Assembly (NCBI RefSeq): GCF_003425665.1
Contig: NZ_QQRQ01000016.1
Location: forward strand, 1 to 62,606
DNA: 62,606 bases
From: Evtepia gabavorous
GTDB lineage: Bacteria > Bacillota > Clostridia > Oscillospirales > Oscillospiraceae
Direction of reading: 5' to 3'
Each line of letters opens with the position of its first letter. The stretch's first letter is position 1. Shown here in pieces: positions 25,266 to 33,621 of this stretch. The translations under genes and the position numbers were made by a program. A model generated the notes under the pieces. The model saw only the letters and a list, made by a program, of their open reading frames with translations. It was not told the origin of the DNA and made no database searches.

Positions 25266-27175
25266 GGTGTTTCTCCTGGTCTGTTCTGTCGTTCCAGCGC
25301 AATCATCAAGGCGGCCACATCCGCCGGGGAGACGCCGGAGATCCGGGCCGCCTGGCCCAGGTTCCCAGGCCGGATGGCGTCCAGCTTCTGCCGGGCCTCC
25401 AGGCGCAGGCCGGCCAGCTGGTGGTAATCCAGGTCCGCCGGCAGGGTTTTCCCCTCCAGCCGGCGCATCTCCTCCACCTGTCGCTGCTGGCGGGCGATGT
25501 AGCCCTCGTATTTCAGGGAGATCTCCACCTGCTCCCGAACCGCCTGGGACAGGGCGGGGCGGTCTGGGTCCAGGGGAGCCAGATCCTCATAGGTCAGGCG
25601 GGGCCGGCGCACCAGGTCGGACAGGCGCAGGCTGTTTTTGGCCGGGGGCTCCCCCTTGGCGGCCAGCAGCTGGTTCAGCTCCGCCGTGGCCGCCACACCG
25701 GTGTGCTCCAGGCGGTGAACCTCCCGTTTCACCTGCTCATATTTCTCCTGCACCCTCTCGTACCGCTCCCGGCTCACCAGGCCGATGGCATACCCAATGG
25801 GGCACATCCGCTGGTCCGCGTTGTCCTGGCGGTGGAGGAGGCGGTACTCGGTCCGGGAGGTCATCATCCGGTAGGGCTCGTTGGTCCCCTTGGTCACCAG
25901 GTCGTCGATGAGCACCCCGATGTACCCCTGACTTCGGTCCAGGATGAGTGGGGGGCGGCCTAAAATCTTTAGGGCCGCATTGACCCCCGCCACAAAGCCC
26001 TGGACCGCCGCCTCCTCATACCCGGAGGAGCCGTTAAACTGCCCCGCGCCGTAAAGGCCGGACACCTTTTTGTGCTCCAGAGTGGGCAGCAGCTCCGTGG
26101 GGTCCACGCAGTCATACTCAATGGCGTAGGCCGCCCGGGTCATCTCCGCCCGCTCCAGACCGGGCAGGGTGTGGAGCATCTGGATCTGCACATCCTCCGG
26201 CAGGGAGGAGGAGAACCCCTGAATGTAAACTTCCTCCGTGTCCAGCCCCATGGGCTCCAGAAAGAGCTGGTGCCGGGGCTTGTCCGCAAAGCGCACCACC
26301 TTATCCTCAATGGAGGGGCAGTACCTGGGACCAATCCCCTCAATGACCCCGGAGAAGAGGGGGGACCGGTCCAGGTTGGCCCGGATGATGGCGTGGGTTT
26401 TCTCGTTGGTATAGGTGATGTGGCAGCACACCCGGTTGGGCGCGGGCTTCTCGGTCTCAAAGGAGAAGGGCATGGCATCCTCGTCCCCCACCTGACATTC
26501 CAACTGGGAAAAGTCGATGGACCGGGCGTTCACCCGGGGGGGCGTGCCCGTCTTAAACCGGCGGAGGGTGAGCCCCGCCTGGCGCAGGCTTTCTGTGAGC
26601 TGATTGGCGCCAAACATGCCGTCCGGGCCGCTCCATTTGGCCACAGAACCCAGGATGGTCTTTCCCCCCAGGTAGGTCCCTGAGCAGATCACCACCGCCT
26701 GGGCCCGATAAGCAGCCCCGGTGTCGGTCTGTACCCCGGTGACCCGCCCCTCCTCTGTGAGCAGCGCGGTCACCTCGCCCTGCTTCACCCACAGGTTCTC
26801 CTGGCTCTCCAGGGTATGCTTCATAATCTTCTGGTATTCCCGCCGGTCCGCCTGGGCCCGGAGGGAGTGGACCGCAGGGCCCTTGCCCCGGTTGAGCACC
26901 CGGTACTGGATGCAGGCCAGGTCGGCGGCCTTCCCCATCTCACCCCCCAGGGCGTCCAGCTCCCGGACCAGGTGGCCCTTGCCCGTGCCGCCGATGGCGG
27001 GGTTGCAGGGCATGTTGCCCACCGCGTCCAGGTTGATGGTAAAGCAGAGGGTCCGCAGCCCCAGCCGGGCACAGGCCAGGGCGGCCTCAATCCCGGCGTG
27101 GCCGGCCCCCACCACAGCCACGTGGTAGGTGCCGGCCTCATAGGTCATGGGTTTCTGGGATATACGTTCTTCCAT
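25262..27175 (-). CDS. mnmG: tRNA U34 carboxymethylaminomethyl-synthesis enzyme MnmG (GidA)
   Basis: A 637-aa flavoprotein that, with MnmE, installs the cmnm5 group on wobble uridine. The FAD loop [19 protein letters not shown] starts near residue 21. GidA signatures include [20 protein letters not shown], and [17 protein letters not shown] before the helical C-terminal domain that binds MnmE. Length is normal. AGGAGA is upstream of the ATG. No mnmE, rsmG, jag, yidC or oriC genes are adjacent, so this is not the usual mnmEG-replication-origin locus. Confidence 0.96.
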   Translation of the reverse strand: MEERISQKPMTYEAGTYHVAVVGAGHAGIEAALACARLGLRTLCFTINLDAVGNMPCNPAIGGTGKGHLVRELDALGGEMGKAADLACIQYRVLNRGKGPAVHSLRAQADRREYQKIMKHTLESQENLWVKQGEVTALLTEEGRVTGVQTDTGAAYRAQAVVICSGTYLGGKTILGSVAKWSGPDGMFGANQLTESLRQAGLTLRRFKTGTPPRVNARSIDFSQLECQVGDEDAMPFSFETEKPAPNRVCCHITYTNEKTHAIIRANLDRSPLFSGVIEGIGPRYCPSIEDKVVRFADKPRHQLFLEPMGLDTEEVYIQGFSSSLPEDVQIQMLHTLPGLERAEMTRAAYAIEYDCVDPTELLPTLEHKKVSGLYGAGQFNGSSGYEEAAVQGFVAGVNAALKILGRPPLILDRSQGYIGVLIDDLVTKGTNEPYRMMTSRTEYRLLHRQDNADQRMCPIGYAIGLVSRERYERVQEKYEQVKREVHRLEHTGVAATAELNQLLAAKGEPPAKNSLRLSDLVRRPRLTYEDLAPLDPDRPALSQAVREQVEISLKYEGYIARQQRQVEEMRRLEGKTLPADLDYHQLAGLRLEARQKLDAIRPGNLGQAARISGVSPADVAALMIALERQNRPGETP

Positions 27176-27187
27176 CGTTGTCTCCTG

Positions 27188-27493
27188 TCACAGCAAAAGT
27201 TCCACCAAAAAAACCACCACGCAGCCCGACGCGGCCACCAGGAACAGGTTGCCGCTGAACCAGGCCACCAGCACCCCCGCCACCAGGGCCGCCAGCCCCG
27301 ACCAGAGACTGTCGGTGGCGTGGAGGATGGCGGGAAAGGTCATGGCCGCCAAGGTCACATAGGGCACGTAGTAGAGGAAGGAGCGCAGGAAGGGATTTTT
27401 GATCTCCCGCCGGATCAGGGTCAGGGGGAGCACCCGGATGAGATAGGTCACCAGGGCCACCACGGCGATATAGAGATAGACATTATGCTCCAT
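27188..27493 (-). CDS. azlD: Branched-chain amino acid exporter small subunit AzlD
   Basis: A 101-aa protein with four hydrophobic segments and the AzlD pattern VTYLIRVLPLTLIRR near the N-terminus and SFLYYVPYVTLAAMTFPAI in the middle. AzlC and AzlD together export branched-chain amino acids and analogues. Its start overlaps the end of azlC by 11 bases, indicating coupling, and mnmG follows 12 bases later. Confidence 0.92.
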   Translation of the reverse strand: MEHNVYLYIAVVALVTYLIRVLPLTLIRREIKNPFLRSFLYYVPYVTLAAMTFPAILHATDSLWSGLAALVAGVLVAWFSGNLFLVAASGCVVVFLVELLL

Positions 27494-28208
27494 GGCCTTC
27501 CCCCTCCTTTTCCTCCTCCTTCACCGGGAACAGCAGCGCCGCCCCGGCGGCAATCACCACAGTGAGCAAAATGATCCGGGTACCCGAGGCCAAGGAGGCG
27601 AACAGGGGGATACACTCCAGGGCAAAGCTGGCGGCCATGGAGACCACCACCACCCCCAGAATCACCTTGCTCTTCCGAGAGGCGGGGATGATCACCGCCA
27701 GGAACATGCCGTACAGCCCCACGCTCAGGGCGCTGACCACGTTGGCCGGCAGGACGTTGCCCACCGAGGTCCCCAGAAAGGTCCCCAGGGCCCAGCCGGG
27801 CATGGCAACGGTCATCATGCCGAAATAGTAGAAGGGGTTCAGCTTCCCCTGCTCGGCAATGGCCATGCCGAAAATCTCGTCGTTGACGTTAAAGCCAATG
27901 ACCAGCCGGTGCCAGAGCTTGGATGCGGCGGGCAGCTTCTGGCTCAGGGCGCAGGACATGAGGATGTACCGGGCATTGGTCACCGCCTCTAAAATGGCGA
28001 TCTCCCAATAGCCCCCTTGGGCCGCCATCATGGTAAAGGCGGCGTACTGCCCTGCCGAGGCGTTGACCAGCAGGCTGGTCAGGGTCGCCTGAAAGGCACT
28101 CAGGCCGGCGTTCTTGGCGGTGATCCCCAAGGTGAAAGACACCGCCAAATACCCCAGGGAGATGGGAACCCCCACCCGCAGGCCCCGGGAAAATTGCTTG
28201 GTGTTCAT
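27483..28208 (-). CDS. azlC: Branched-chain amino acid exporter large subunit AzlC
   Basis: A 241-aa membrane protein. Family features are PISLGYLAVSFTLGITAKNA, the SAGQYAAF stretch in helix 2 and ALSQKLP. About seven to eight hydrophobic segments are visible. It pairs with AzlD directly downstream. A ribosome site of type AGAAAGAAG precedes the ATG. It is one link in the minus-strand cluster running from the helicase to the MBL genes. Confidence 0.92.
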   Translation of the reverse strand: MNTKQFSRGLRVGVPISLGYLAVSFTLGITAKNAGLSAFQATLTSLLVNASAGQYAAFTMMAAQGGYWEIAILEAVTNARYILMSCALSQKLPAASKLWHRLVIGFNVNDEIFGMAIAEQGKLNPFYYFGMMTVAMPGWALGTFLGTSVGNVLPANVVSALSVGLYGMFLAVIIPASRKSKVILGVVVVSMAASFALECIPLFASLASGTRIILLTVVIAAGAALLFPVKEEEKEGEGHGA

Positions 28209-28241
28209 GCTCTGTGTCTTCTTTCTCTCTGGTTTCTTCCG

Positions 28242-29117
28242 TCAGCCCAACACCACCAGGGGCACGTCGGGCCGGTTCAGCAGCCGAAAGCAGGGGAACT
28301 GATTCCCCAGCCCCCGGGAGACCACCATCTGTCCATAGGACAGGTCGTACAGTCCCGCAGTATACTGGGGAAAAAGCTCCCGCTTGGGGCCCACCAGCCC
28401 GTCGGTGCCGGGCAGGCGGATGAGGCCCCCGTGGGCGTGGCCGGCCAGGGTGAGGTCCACCCGGGCCTGGGTGTATTGTTCATAATGGTTGTTCCGGTGG
28501 CTGAGGAGAATCTCATAGACCGCCCCCTGCTCCTGCCGGACCTGGTCCGCCAGCTCCTGCACCGTCTTTTGGTCGGCGTAGCCGTTGCTGTCCTCCGCCC
28601 CCAGCAGGGCGATCCGGTCCCCGTTCCGTTCCAGCATGACATACTCGTTGGACAGGACCGTCACCCCGCACTGCTCCAGCAGCGGCTCCAGCTCCCGGAC
28701 CACCCCGGCGGCCCACTCGTGGTTGCCGGTGACGTAATAGGTGGGGGCAATGGCCGCCAGACCCTTGGCCACGGCGGGGATCATGGACATCTGGTCGGGT
28801 TCGTGGAGGATGTCCCCCACCACAGCCACCAGGTCGGGCTCCAGGTCCCGGACATAGTCCAGCAGGACCCGGTTCCCCTCCCCAAACTCCTTGGCGTGGA
28901 GGTCGGAGACCACGGCGATGCGGTATCCATCAAACCCGTCCGGGGCACTGGAGACGGTGATGGTCTCGCTGGACAGCCCATTCTGCTGCCACCAGAACCA
29001 TCCCACCAGCAGGCCCAGCACCAGCACCGTGGTCACCAGCCGGGTCAGGCATCCCCGGCGGCGGCGACGGCGGCGGGGGCGGGGATATCGTTCGTTCCAA
29101 TCGGATTCTTTAATCAT
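28242..29117 (-). CDS. Membrane-anchored metallophosphoesterase (YkuE/YaeI-like)
   Basis: A 291-aa protein with a very basic N-terminus (RPRRRRRRRG), one signal-anchor helix (VTTVLVLGLLVGWFWW), and an extracellular calcineurin-like domain: VSDLHAKEF (DxH), VVGDIL, YYVTGNHEW (GNHE), LLSHRN, LAGHAHGG. Relatives cleave phosphate from lipids such as UDP-diacylglucosamine or undecaprenyl-type substrates; the exact one is unknown. I chose ATG 29117 over an in-frame TTG two codons earlier. It overlaps the helicase stop. Confidence 0.88.
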   Translation of the reverse strand: MIKESDWNERYPRPRRRRRRRGCLTRLVTTVLVLGLLVGWFWWQQNGLSSETITVSSAPDGFDGYRIAVVSDLHAKEFGEGNRVLLDYVRDLEPDLVAVVGDILHEPDQMSMIPAVAKGLAAIAPTYYVTGNHEWAAGVVRELEPLLEQCGVTVLSNEYVMLERNGDRIALLGAEDSNGYADQKTVQELADQVRQEQGAVYEILLSHRNNHYEQYTQARVDLTLAGHAHGGLIRLPGTDGLVGPKRELFPQYTAGLYDLSYGQMVVSRGLGNQFPCFRLLNRPDVPLVVLG

Positions 29118-30972
29118 GGTCAATATAGAAGGGTTTCATCAAACTCTTCTGCTCAGTGGAGTCCTTCTGCCGGCTCTTGGGCGGCTCCACCCGGGGCGGG
29201 ATGCGCCCTCTGCCCCGGCCGGAGCGGGCAGCCGGTCGGCCGAGCGCCCCAGTCCCCTTCTTCGCCGGGGCGGGCGCCCCCTTCTTGGGGGCCTTTCGGG
29301 TCTGGGCCGCCTGGGCGGCCTTGGGCGTCTTTTCCGGGGGCTGGGGTTTGGCCGGCTGGGCCTGGGCCTTGGGCTTTTTGTCCCCTTTTCCCCGCTTGCC
29401 GTGGGCCGCGCCGGGCTTATAGTATTGGTACACCGGTTTGGCCGCCAGGAGCCGGGCGGTGGCGTCCATGATGACCTCCCCCTCTAGGGGGTCCCGGTGG
29501 GAAAAGGACACCGCGCCCTCCTCCACAGGCTGGGCGGCCAGGAAGTCCTCCAGATTCCCCAGATTCTGCTTGCCGTGGGGGAAGGTCCGCCGGGCCTTCT
29601 CCCCCTTCTCCGGCGGCTGGGCCGGGGGCTGGGGGGCGGCTGCCTGGCCCTGTCCCTTGCCCCGGCGGCGTTTCCGGCCGGGGGCTGGGTCCGCCGGGGC
29701 ATCCAGCGGCTGGGCAGCCTTTTCCGCAGCCTTCTCGGCGGCCTGCTTCCGCTGGGCCGCGTGCTTTTCCCGGGCGGCCTGGCGGGCCTCAGCGTCCTCG
29801 GGATTGACCACCCGGCCCTTGGCGTCCTTCACGGGGACCTCAAAGACCTCCATGGGATAGTCATGCGCCCGCCGGGGGATGGGCTTTTTCAGCAGCTTCT
29901 CAATGTCCTTGAGCATGGGCATCTCCCCATAGTCACAGAAGGAGATGGCGGTGCCCCCCCGGCCCGCCCGGCCCGTGCGGCCGATGCGGTGGATATAGGT
30001 CTCCGGCACCTCGGAGAGGTTGTAGTTGAACACATAGGAGAGCTCCTCAATGTCCAGGCCCCGGGCGGCGATGTCCGTGGCCACCAGGACCCGGAGCTTT
30101 CCCTCCTTAAACTTCCGCAGGCTCTCCTGCCGGGCGGTCTGGGACTTGTTGCCGTGGATGGCCGCCGCGGCCACCCCCCGCCGGGTCAGGTCCCGGGCCA
30201 CTTTGTCCGCCCCGTGCTTGGTCCGGGTGAACACCAGGGCGCTTTTCACCTGCTCCTGCTCCAAAATCTCCAGCAGCAGGGCGGTTTTGTTCTTCCGATC
30301 CACCAGGCAGACCTCCTGGCGGATGACCTCCACCGGGGAGGACACCGGGGCGGCGGCCACCTTCACCGGGTCATGGAGGAGGGTGTCCACCAGGTCTAAA
30401 ATCTCCGGGGGGAGGGTGGCGGAGAAGAACATGGTCTGTTTCTTCTGGGGTAGGAGGCGGATGACCTTCCGCACGTCATGGATAAAGCCCATGTCCAGCA
30501 TCCGGTCGGCCTCGTCCAGGACGAAGATCTCCACCTTGGACAGGTCCAGCAGGCCCTGGCCGGCCAGGTCCAGCAGGCGGCCGGGGGTGGCGGTGAGAAT
30601 GTCCACCCCCCGCTTGAGCTGGTCCACCTGGGGGGCCTGGCCCACCCCGCCGAAGATCACCGCCTCGGTGAGGGGCAGGTTCTTGCCGTAGGCGTGGAGG
30701 TTCTCGTCAATCTGAATGGCCAGCTCCCGGGTGGGGGTGAGAATCAGGGCCCGGATCGTTCTCCCCCGTCCCCCTTGGGCCAGCCGCTGCAAAATGGGCA
30801 CGCCGAAAGCACAGGTCTTTCCCGTGCCGGTCTGGGCGCTGCCCAGCACATCCCGGCCCGCGATGCCGGCCGGGATGGCTTTTTCCTGGATCACGGTGGG
30901 TTCCGCGTATCCGTAGTCTGTCAACGCGGTTAAAATCGGTTCCGTGATCCCAAGGGATGCAAAACTTGTCAT
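29110..30972 (-). CDS. DEAD-box RNA helicase, RhlE-like, with long low-complexity tail
   Basis: A 620-aa protein. The helicase core (about 1-370) has the Q motif, AQTGTGKT (46-53), PTRELA, TPGR, VLDEADRM, FSATLP, TDIAARGLDI and HRIGRTGRAGRGG, so it should be active. Residues 370-620 are rich in Ala, Lys, Pro and Arg, with a folded-looking patch at LGNLEDFLAAQPVEEGAVSF. Such tails tether helicases to RNA and help cold adaptation or ribosome assembly. It overlaps the phosphoesterase gene, so the two are probably translated together. Confidence 0.9.
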   Translation of the reverse strand: MTSFASLGITEPILTALTDYGYAEPTVIQEKAIPAGIAGRDVLGSAQTGTGKTCAFGVPILQRLAQGGRGRTIRALILTPTRELAIQIDENLHAYGKNLPLTEAVIFGGVGQAPQVDQLKRGVDILTATPGRLLDLAGQGLLDLSKVEIFVLDEADRMLDMGFIHDVRKVIRLLPQKKQTMFFSATLPPEILDLVDTLLHDPVKVAAAPVSSPVEVIRQEVCLVDRKNKTALLLEILEQEQVKSALVFTRTKHGADKVARDLTRRGVAAAAIHGNKSQTARQESLRKFKEGKLRVLVATDIAARGLDIEELSYVFNYNLSEVPETYIHRIGRTGRAGRGGTAISFCDYGEMPMLKDIEKLLKKPIPRRAHDYPMEVFEVPVKDAKGRVVNPEDAEARQAAREKHAAQRKQAAEKAAEKAAQPLDAPADPAPGRKRRRGKGQGQAAAPQPPAQPPEKGEKARRTFPHGKQNLGNLEDFLAAQPVEEGAVSFSHRDPLEGEVIMDATARLLAAKPVYQYYKPGAAHGKRGKGDKKPKAQAQPAKPQPPEKTPKAAQAAQTRKAPKKGAPAPAKKGTGALGRPAARSGRGRGRIPPRVEPPKSRQKDSTEQKSLMKPFYIDHD

Positions 30973-31132
30973 AAAATGAACTGCTTCCTTTCCTGCGCCC
31001 TCCCTCCGCCAGAGAGCGCCGTGGTTACTGTCAAAGCGGCAGACTGCCGCGCGGAGCTGCGCCGCCCGGCGGGCGGCGGAAACATCACCGCGCTGTGCCT
31101 CCCAACCACGGGGGCATACAGCGGGTTTGACC

Positions 31133-31714
31133 TTACGGCTCCTCCTCTAAGAAGTAGGTGGCCTCCATATCGGCCACCGAGAGGGCAAAGGCCAGGGGAT
31201 ACTTGGCAAAGGCCCGGCCCACCAGCCGGCTGTCCTCGGTGCCGGAGAAGCCCATGTGCCACCGGATGGCCATGGCCTCCTCCCGGGTCAGGCGGACAAA
31301 GCCGTTGATCACATAGACCGATTTCTCCCCGTGGCCGTAGGGGAGGGGGTCCTCATAGGTGAAGGTGGGCACCTGGGTCCACTTGCCGTCCTCTCCCTTC
31401 ACATTCCGGGTGGAGGGTTTGTAACAGCCGATCTTGCACACGTCGTGGAGCAGGGCCACCAGGGCAATGGATTCCGGGCTGTACTCCAAGCCATAGAGGT
31501 CCGTGACCCGCTCCCGGGCCAGGTAATCGGTGAGACAGTGGTAAACATTCAGGCTGTGCTCGCACAGGCCGCCGGCATAGGCCCCGTGGTACCGGGCTGA
31601 GGCCGGGGATGTGAAAAAGTCGCTCTTGTTGGTCAGATAGTCCAGCAGGGCCTCCGCCCCGTCCCGGTGGACATGCTCCCGAAAAATCTCAATAAATTCC
31701 TCTTTTGCCGACAT
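31133..31714 (-). CDS. HD-domain phosphohydrolase
   Basis: A 193-aa cytoplasmic protein. The metal site includes GGLCEHSLNVY (His), LLHDVCKIG (HD dyad plus Lys) and IRWHMGF. This layout is typical of small HD hydrolases acting on nucleotides or RNA ends; the substrate is unknown. ATG 31714 is preceded by GAGGAGG and is better than the in-frame start 14 codons earlier. A 160-base gap with GC hairpins separates it from the helicase. Confidence 0.85.
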   Translation of the reverse strand: MSAKEEFIEIFREHVHRDGAEALLDYLTNKSDFFTSPASARYHGAYAGGLCEHSLNVYHCLTDYLARERVTDLYGLEYSPESIALVALLHDVCKIGCYKPSTRNVKGEDGKWTQVPTFTYEDPLPYGHGEKSVYVINGFVRLTREEAMAIRWHMGFSGTEDSRLVGRAFAKYPLAFALSVADMEATYFLEEEP

Positions 31715-31756
31715 GGCTGTGCTCCTCCTCTGTCTTTCTGCGGCGGAGCGCCGCAC

Positions 31757-32285
31757 CTGAATAGCTTATTGTAGCATAAAATCATGGGTTTTTCACGGGT
31801 TTTTCCGCGATCCCCGAAAAAAAGGCACCTGGCACAAAAGTGCCTGGGGTCTTGGGCGGGTTTCTTTCCGATTTGGCCGGGAAGCAAAACGCGGGAGCGC
31901 ACTCTGAACGGAGGCGCTCCCACTGCGTTGACTTTCTTTGTCTGTTGCCTTACTCTATCCCCAGGACGTTTTCTGGCTTGTTTCCATTGCCTGGATTCTG
32001 GATCAGGCGTGGGACAAGTTCCAAAACAGAAAGAAGCGAGCCGTCTGTTGCAGCAGAACGGCTCACGGCTTTTGTGAAAGGTTTCTTCTTCACAACTTCA
32101 TGTTAGTTCAAGTGTTGTGGCAACCGTCTGGGTTTCCACATTTTTATTATAGTCTCTAACGAGAGCATTGTCAACCATGTGGATATTGGGGCGGTACTCT
32201 TCTTTCATTCGTAAAGCAGCTTCTCTTTTCAAAACCCATCATCAAAAAATAGGGAGACCAGCACCATACCAGTCCCCCTACCCAA
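31757..32285. other. Gene-poor intergenic region with many stem-loops
   Basis: About 530 bases with no convincing gene. Visible hairpins: GGCAC/GTGCC near 31820-31844, GGGAGCGC/GCGCTCCC near 31893-31920, AGCCGT/ACGGCT near 32039-32062, GTGAA/TTCAC at 32076-32096 and CACAAC/GTTGTG at 32093-32120. Base composition falls toward 32.2 kb, marking the edge of an AT-richer pocket. A single-helix reading frame (31938-32159) exists but has no start signal. Confidence 0.5.
32248..32281 (-). terminator. Putative terminator of the type III toxin gene
   Basis: On the minus strand AGGGGGACT pairs, with GU pairs, to GGTCTCCCT and is followed by ATTTTTTG. Confidence 0.55.
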
Positions 32286-32756
32286 TCAATTTCTATTTGT
32301 ATTCTGTTGATTTGCGTTCAGTCTTTCAAATACCTGGTCGATATTTACAGAATATTTAAGACGCAAACCATTCGCATAAGCATCAAGATATTTCTGGCAT
32401 TCCGCTACAATTTCTTTTTCATGCTTATTGATGATATTCTGATACAATATGTACGCAGCATCTTTTCCAACCCAAAATTTTTCCTGATACTCTCTTGTAA
32501 TGGGAAACATCTTAATGTAGTGCAACCCGTGATGATTCCCAGGACGTGTCGATGGCCTTGGCGGCAAAGAAAAATACTGGTCTTTGGGTGTAGCCGCAGA
32601 AATATTAGAGCGGAGAGGGACTGCGAAGTGGCTCACTTGCCCTTTGTATTTTAGGGATAGCACCAACAAATGCGGACGCCGATTTTTCCGAAACAAGATT
32701 TCAGGATCGTCTCCACAAATATCAAAATATCGCTGGGATATTGTAATAAACTTCAT
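32286..32756 (-). CDS. Type III toxin (ToxN/AbiQ superfamily endoribonuclease, CptN/TenpN-like)
   Basis: A 156-aa basic protein. The N-terminus MKFITISQRYFDIC, then NRRPHLLVLSLKYKG, FAVPLRSNI, GLHYIKMFPI and a helical end with LYQNIINKHEKEI match the fold order of type III toxins: short strand, conserved RP strand, A/V-PL-S strand, and two long helices. Such toxins cut mRNA and are held inactive by a repeat RNA. Directly upstream are two 47-nt RNA repeats and a terminator, which supports the call strongly. Base composition is lower in GC than neighbours, suggesting transfer. Confidence 0.85.
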   Translation of the reverse strand: MKFITISQRYFDICGDDPEILFRKNRRPHLLVLSLKYKGQVSHFAVPLRSNISAATPKDQYFSLPPRPSTRPGNHHGLHYIKMFPITREYQEKFWVGKDAAYILYQNIINKHEKEIVAECQKYLDAYANGLRLKYSVNIDQVFERLNANQQNTNRN

Positions 32757-32782
32757 CTTAAATCCCTATCTCTCGTCTTATA

Positions 32783-32821
32783 CAAGAAAACCCTGCACCC
32801 GCTAAAATTAGGAGTGCAGGG
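32783..32821 (-). terminator. Terminator between antitoxin repeats and toxin gene
   Basis: CCCTGCAC (32791-32798) pairs with GTGCAGGG (32814-32821), an inner CTAA/TTAG extends it, and TTTTCTTG follows on the minus strand. Partial read-through sets the toxin:antitoxin ratio in this class. Confidence 0.88.
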
Positions 32822-32824
32822 TCT

Positions 32825-32908
32825 CATACGAATGAATGATATTCTAACCGTCATTCCCGGTTGCTGAGACACATACGAATGAATGATATTCTAACCGTCA
32901 TCCCCGGT
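32825..32908 (-). repeat. Two direct repeats, 47-nt period
   Basis: Copies at 32825-32861 and 32872-32908 differ at one position (32855 T versus 32902 C on the plus strand). The 10-base spacers between and after the copies differ. Confidence 0.93.
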
Positions 32909-32930
32909 GCAAAGACTTCTTTGCATCCTT

Positions 32931-32959
32931 ATTGTATGCTCAATCTCCTATTTTGTCAA
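32931..32959 (-). promoter_or_regulatory. Promoter of the type III toxin-antitoxin locus
   Basis: On the minus strand TTGACA (32959-32954), 17 bases, TACAAT (32936-32931). Confidence 0.85.
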
Positions 32960-32980
32960 CAGGAAAATGATGCCATATAA

Positions 32981-33180
32981 AGGGAACCTTGGCCTGCCCG
33001 GCCGGGGCCCCATTTCTTGGGAAGAAATGGGGGAAAGAACCCCCGGGGGAGGAGGTTCCTCCCCCGGGACCCCCTTCTCTGGTGGGGTTGTGTGGGGGAG
33101 GCTGTACTTCTCACTTATTACCTGGCCTGCGGCCCTCACATTGAAAGGCCCGTAACGGCCCGCCCACCGGCTGGGCGGGC
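32981..33180 (+). repeat. Left arm of a large imperfect inverted repeat
   Basis: About 200 bases, GC-rich, beginning AGGGAACCTTGGCC and ending in CCCACCGGCTGGGCGGGC. It matches the reverse complement of 33268-33493 in several blocks: AGGGAAC.TTGGC, GCCGGGGCCC.ATTTCTT, GGGGAAAGAAC.CC, ACCTGGCCTGCGGCC and GGCCCGCCCACCGGCT. No gene is supported inside it. Confidence 0.8.
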
Positions 33181-33267
33181 TGGGGACGTGGGTGGGTGCC
33201 CTTTGGGAGAAGACAGAAAGTAACCGTTCGGGTTCCCACTTTTTCCTCCCGACAATAAACCACTTCT

Positions 33268-33493
33268 CCCGCCCGCCCGAGCCGGTGGGCGGGCCATGAG
33301 GCGTTGGTCTTGGAGGCCGCAGGCCAGGTACGCCGGTAGAAGAAAATCGCTGCTTCTACAACGGTCCAGAGAAAAGGGGTGTGGGGGAAAGAAACTCTTT
33401 CCCCCGCAGGGGTCCAGGGGGCAAAGTCCCCTGGTGTTCTTTCCCCTATTTCTTCAAAGAAATAGGGCCCCGGCTGGGAAGCCAAAGTTCCCT
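33268..33493 (-). repeat. Right arm of the large imperfect inverted repeat
   Basis: The second copy of the element in opposite orientation, slightly longer than the left copy because of insertions. An 87-base spacer (33181-33267) separates the arms. Internal hairpins such as CCTATTTCTT/AAGAAATAGG are kept in both arms, which suggests a structured, dispersed non-coding repeat rather than decayed coding DNA. Confidence 0.8.
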
Positions 33494-33578
33494 GCCGTTC
33501 CAACGGCAATGGTGAAAACACAATATAACTCCATTAGACAGACCAGAAAATATATTCTCACTTTATCTAAACATATAT

Positions 33579-33609
33579 AAAACGGTGCCCGGCAAAGCAC
33601 AAGCACCGT
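33579..33609 (-). terminator. Terminator after the first small XRE gene
   Basis: On the minus strand CGGTGC (33608-33603) pairs with GCACCG (33588-33583) and TTTTATAT follows. Confidence 0.6.
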
Positions 33610-33621
33610 AAATCCCATTTT

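Larger units (their letters stand above)
32757..32924 (-). ncRNA. Type III antitoxin RNA with two tandem repeats
   Basis: Transcribed from about 32924 toward the toxin. A 5' hairpin (GCAAAG/CTTTGC) is followed by two copies of a 47-nt unit (32872-32908 and 32825-32861 are 36/37 identical). Each holds ACCGGG(A/G)ATGACGG and an AT-rich stretch ending in CATTCGTATG. A terminator separates repeats and toxin. In known type III loci the toxin cuts the precursor into single units that then inhibit it. Confidence 0.82.

Noticed and set aside
32825-32908. CRISPR array
   Set aside because: Only two copies with no comparable spacers and no cas genes. The promoter, terminator and toxin fit a type III antitoxin instead.
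32960-33620. Several short ORFs on both strands, up to 136 codons
   Set aside because: They lie across the arms of the inverted repeat, lack start signals, and reflect repeat structure rather than coding constraint.
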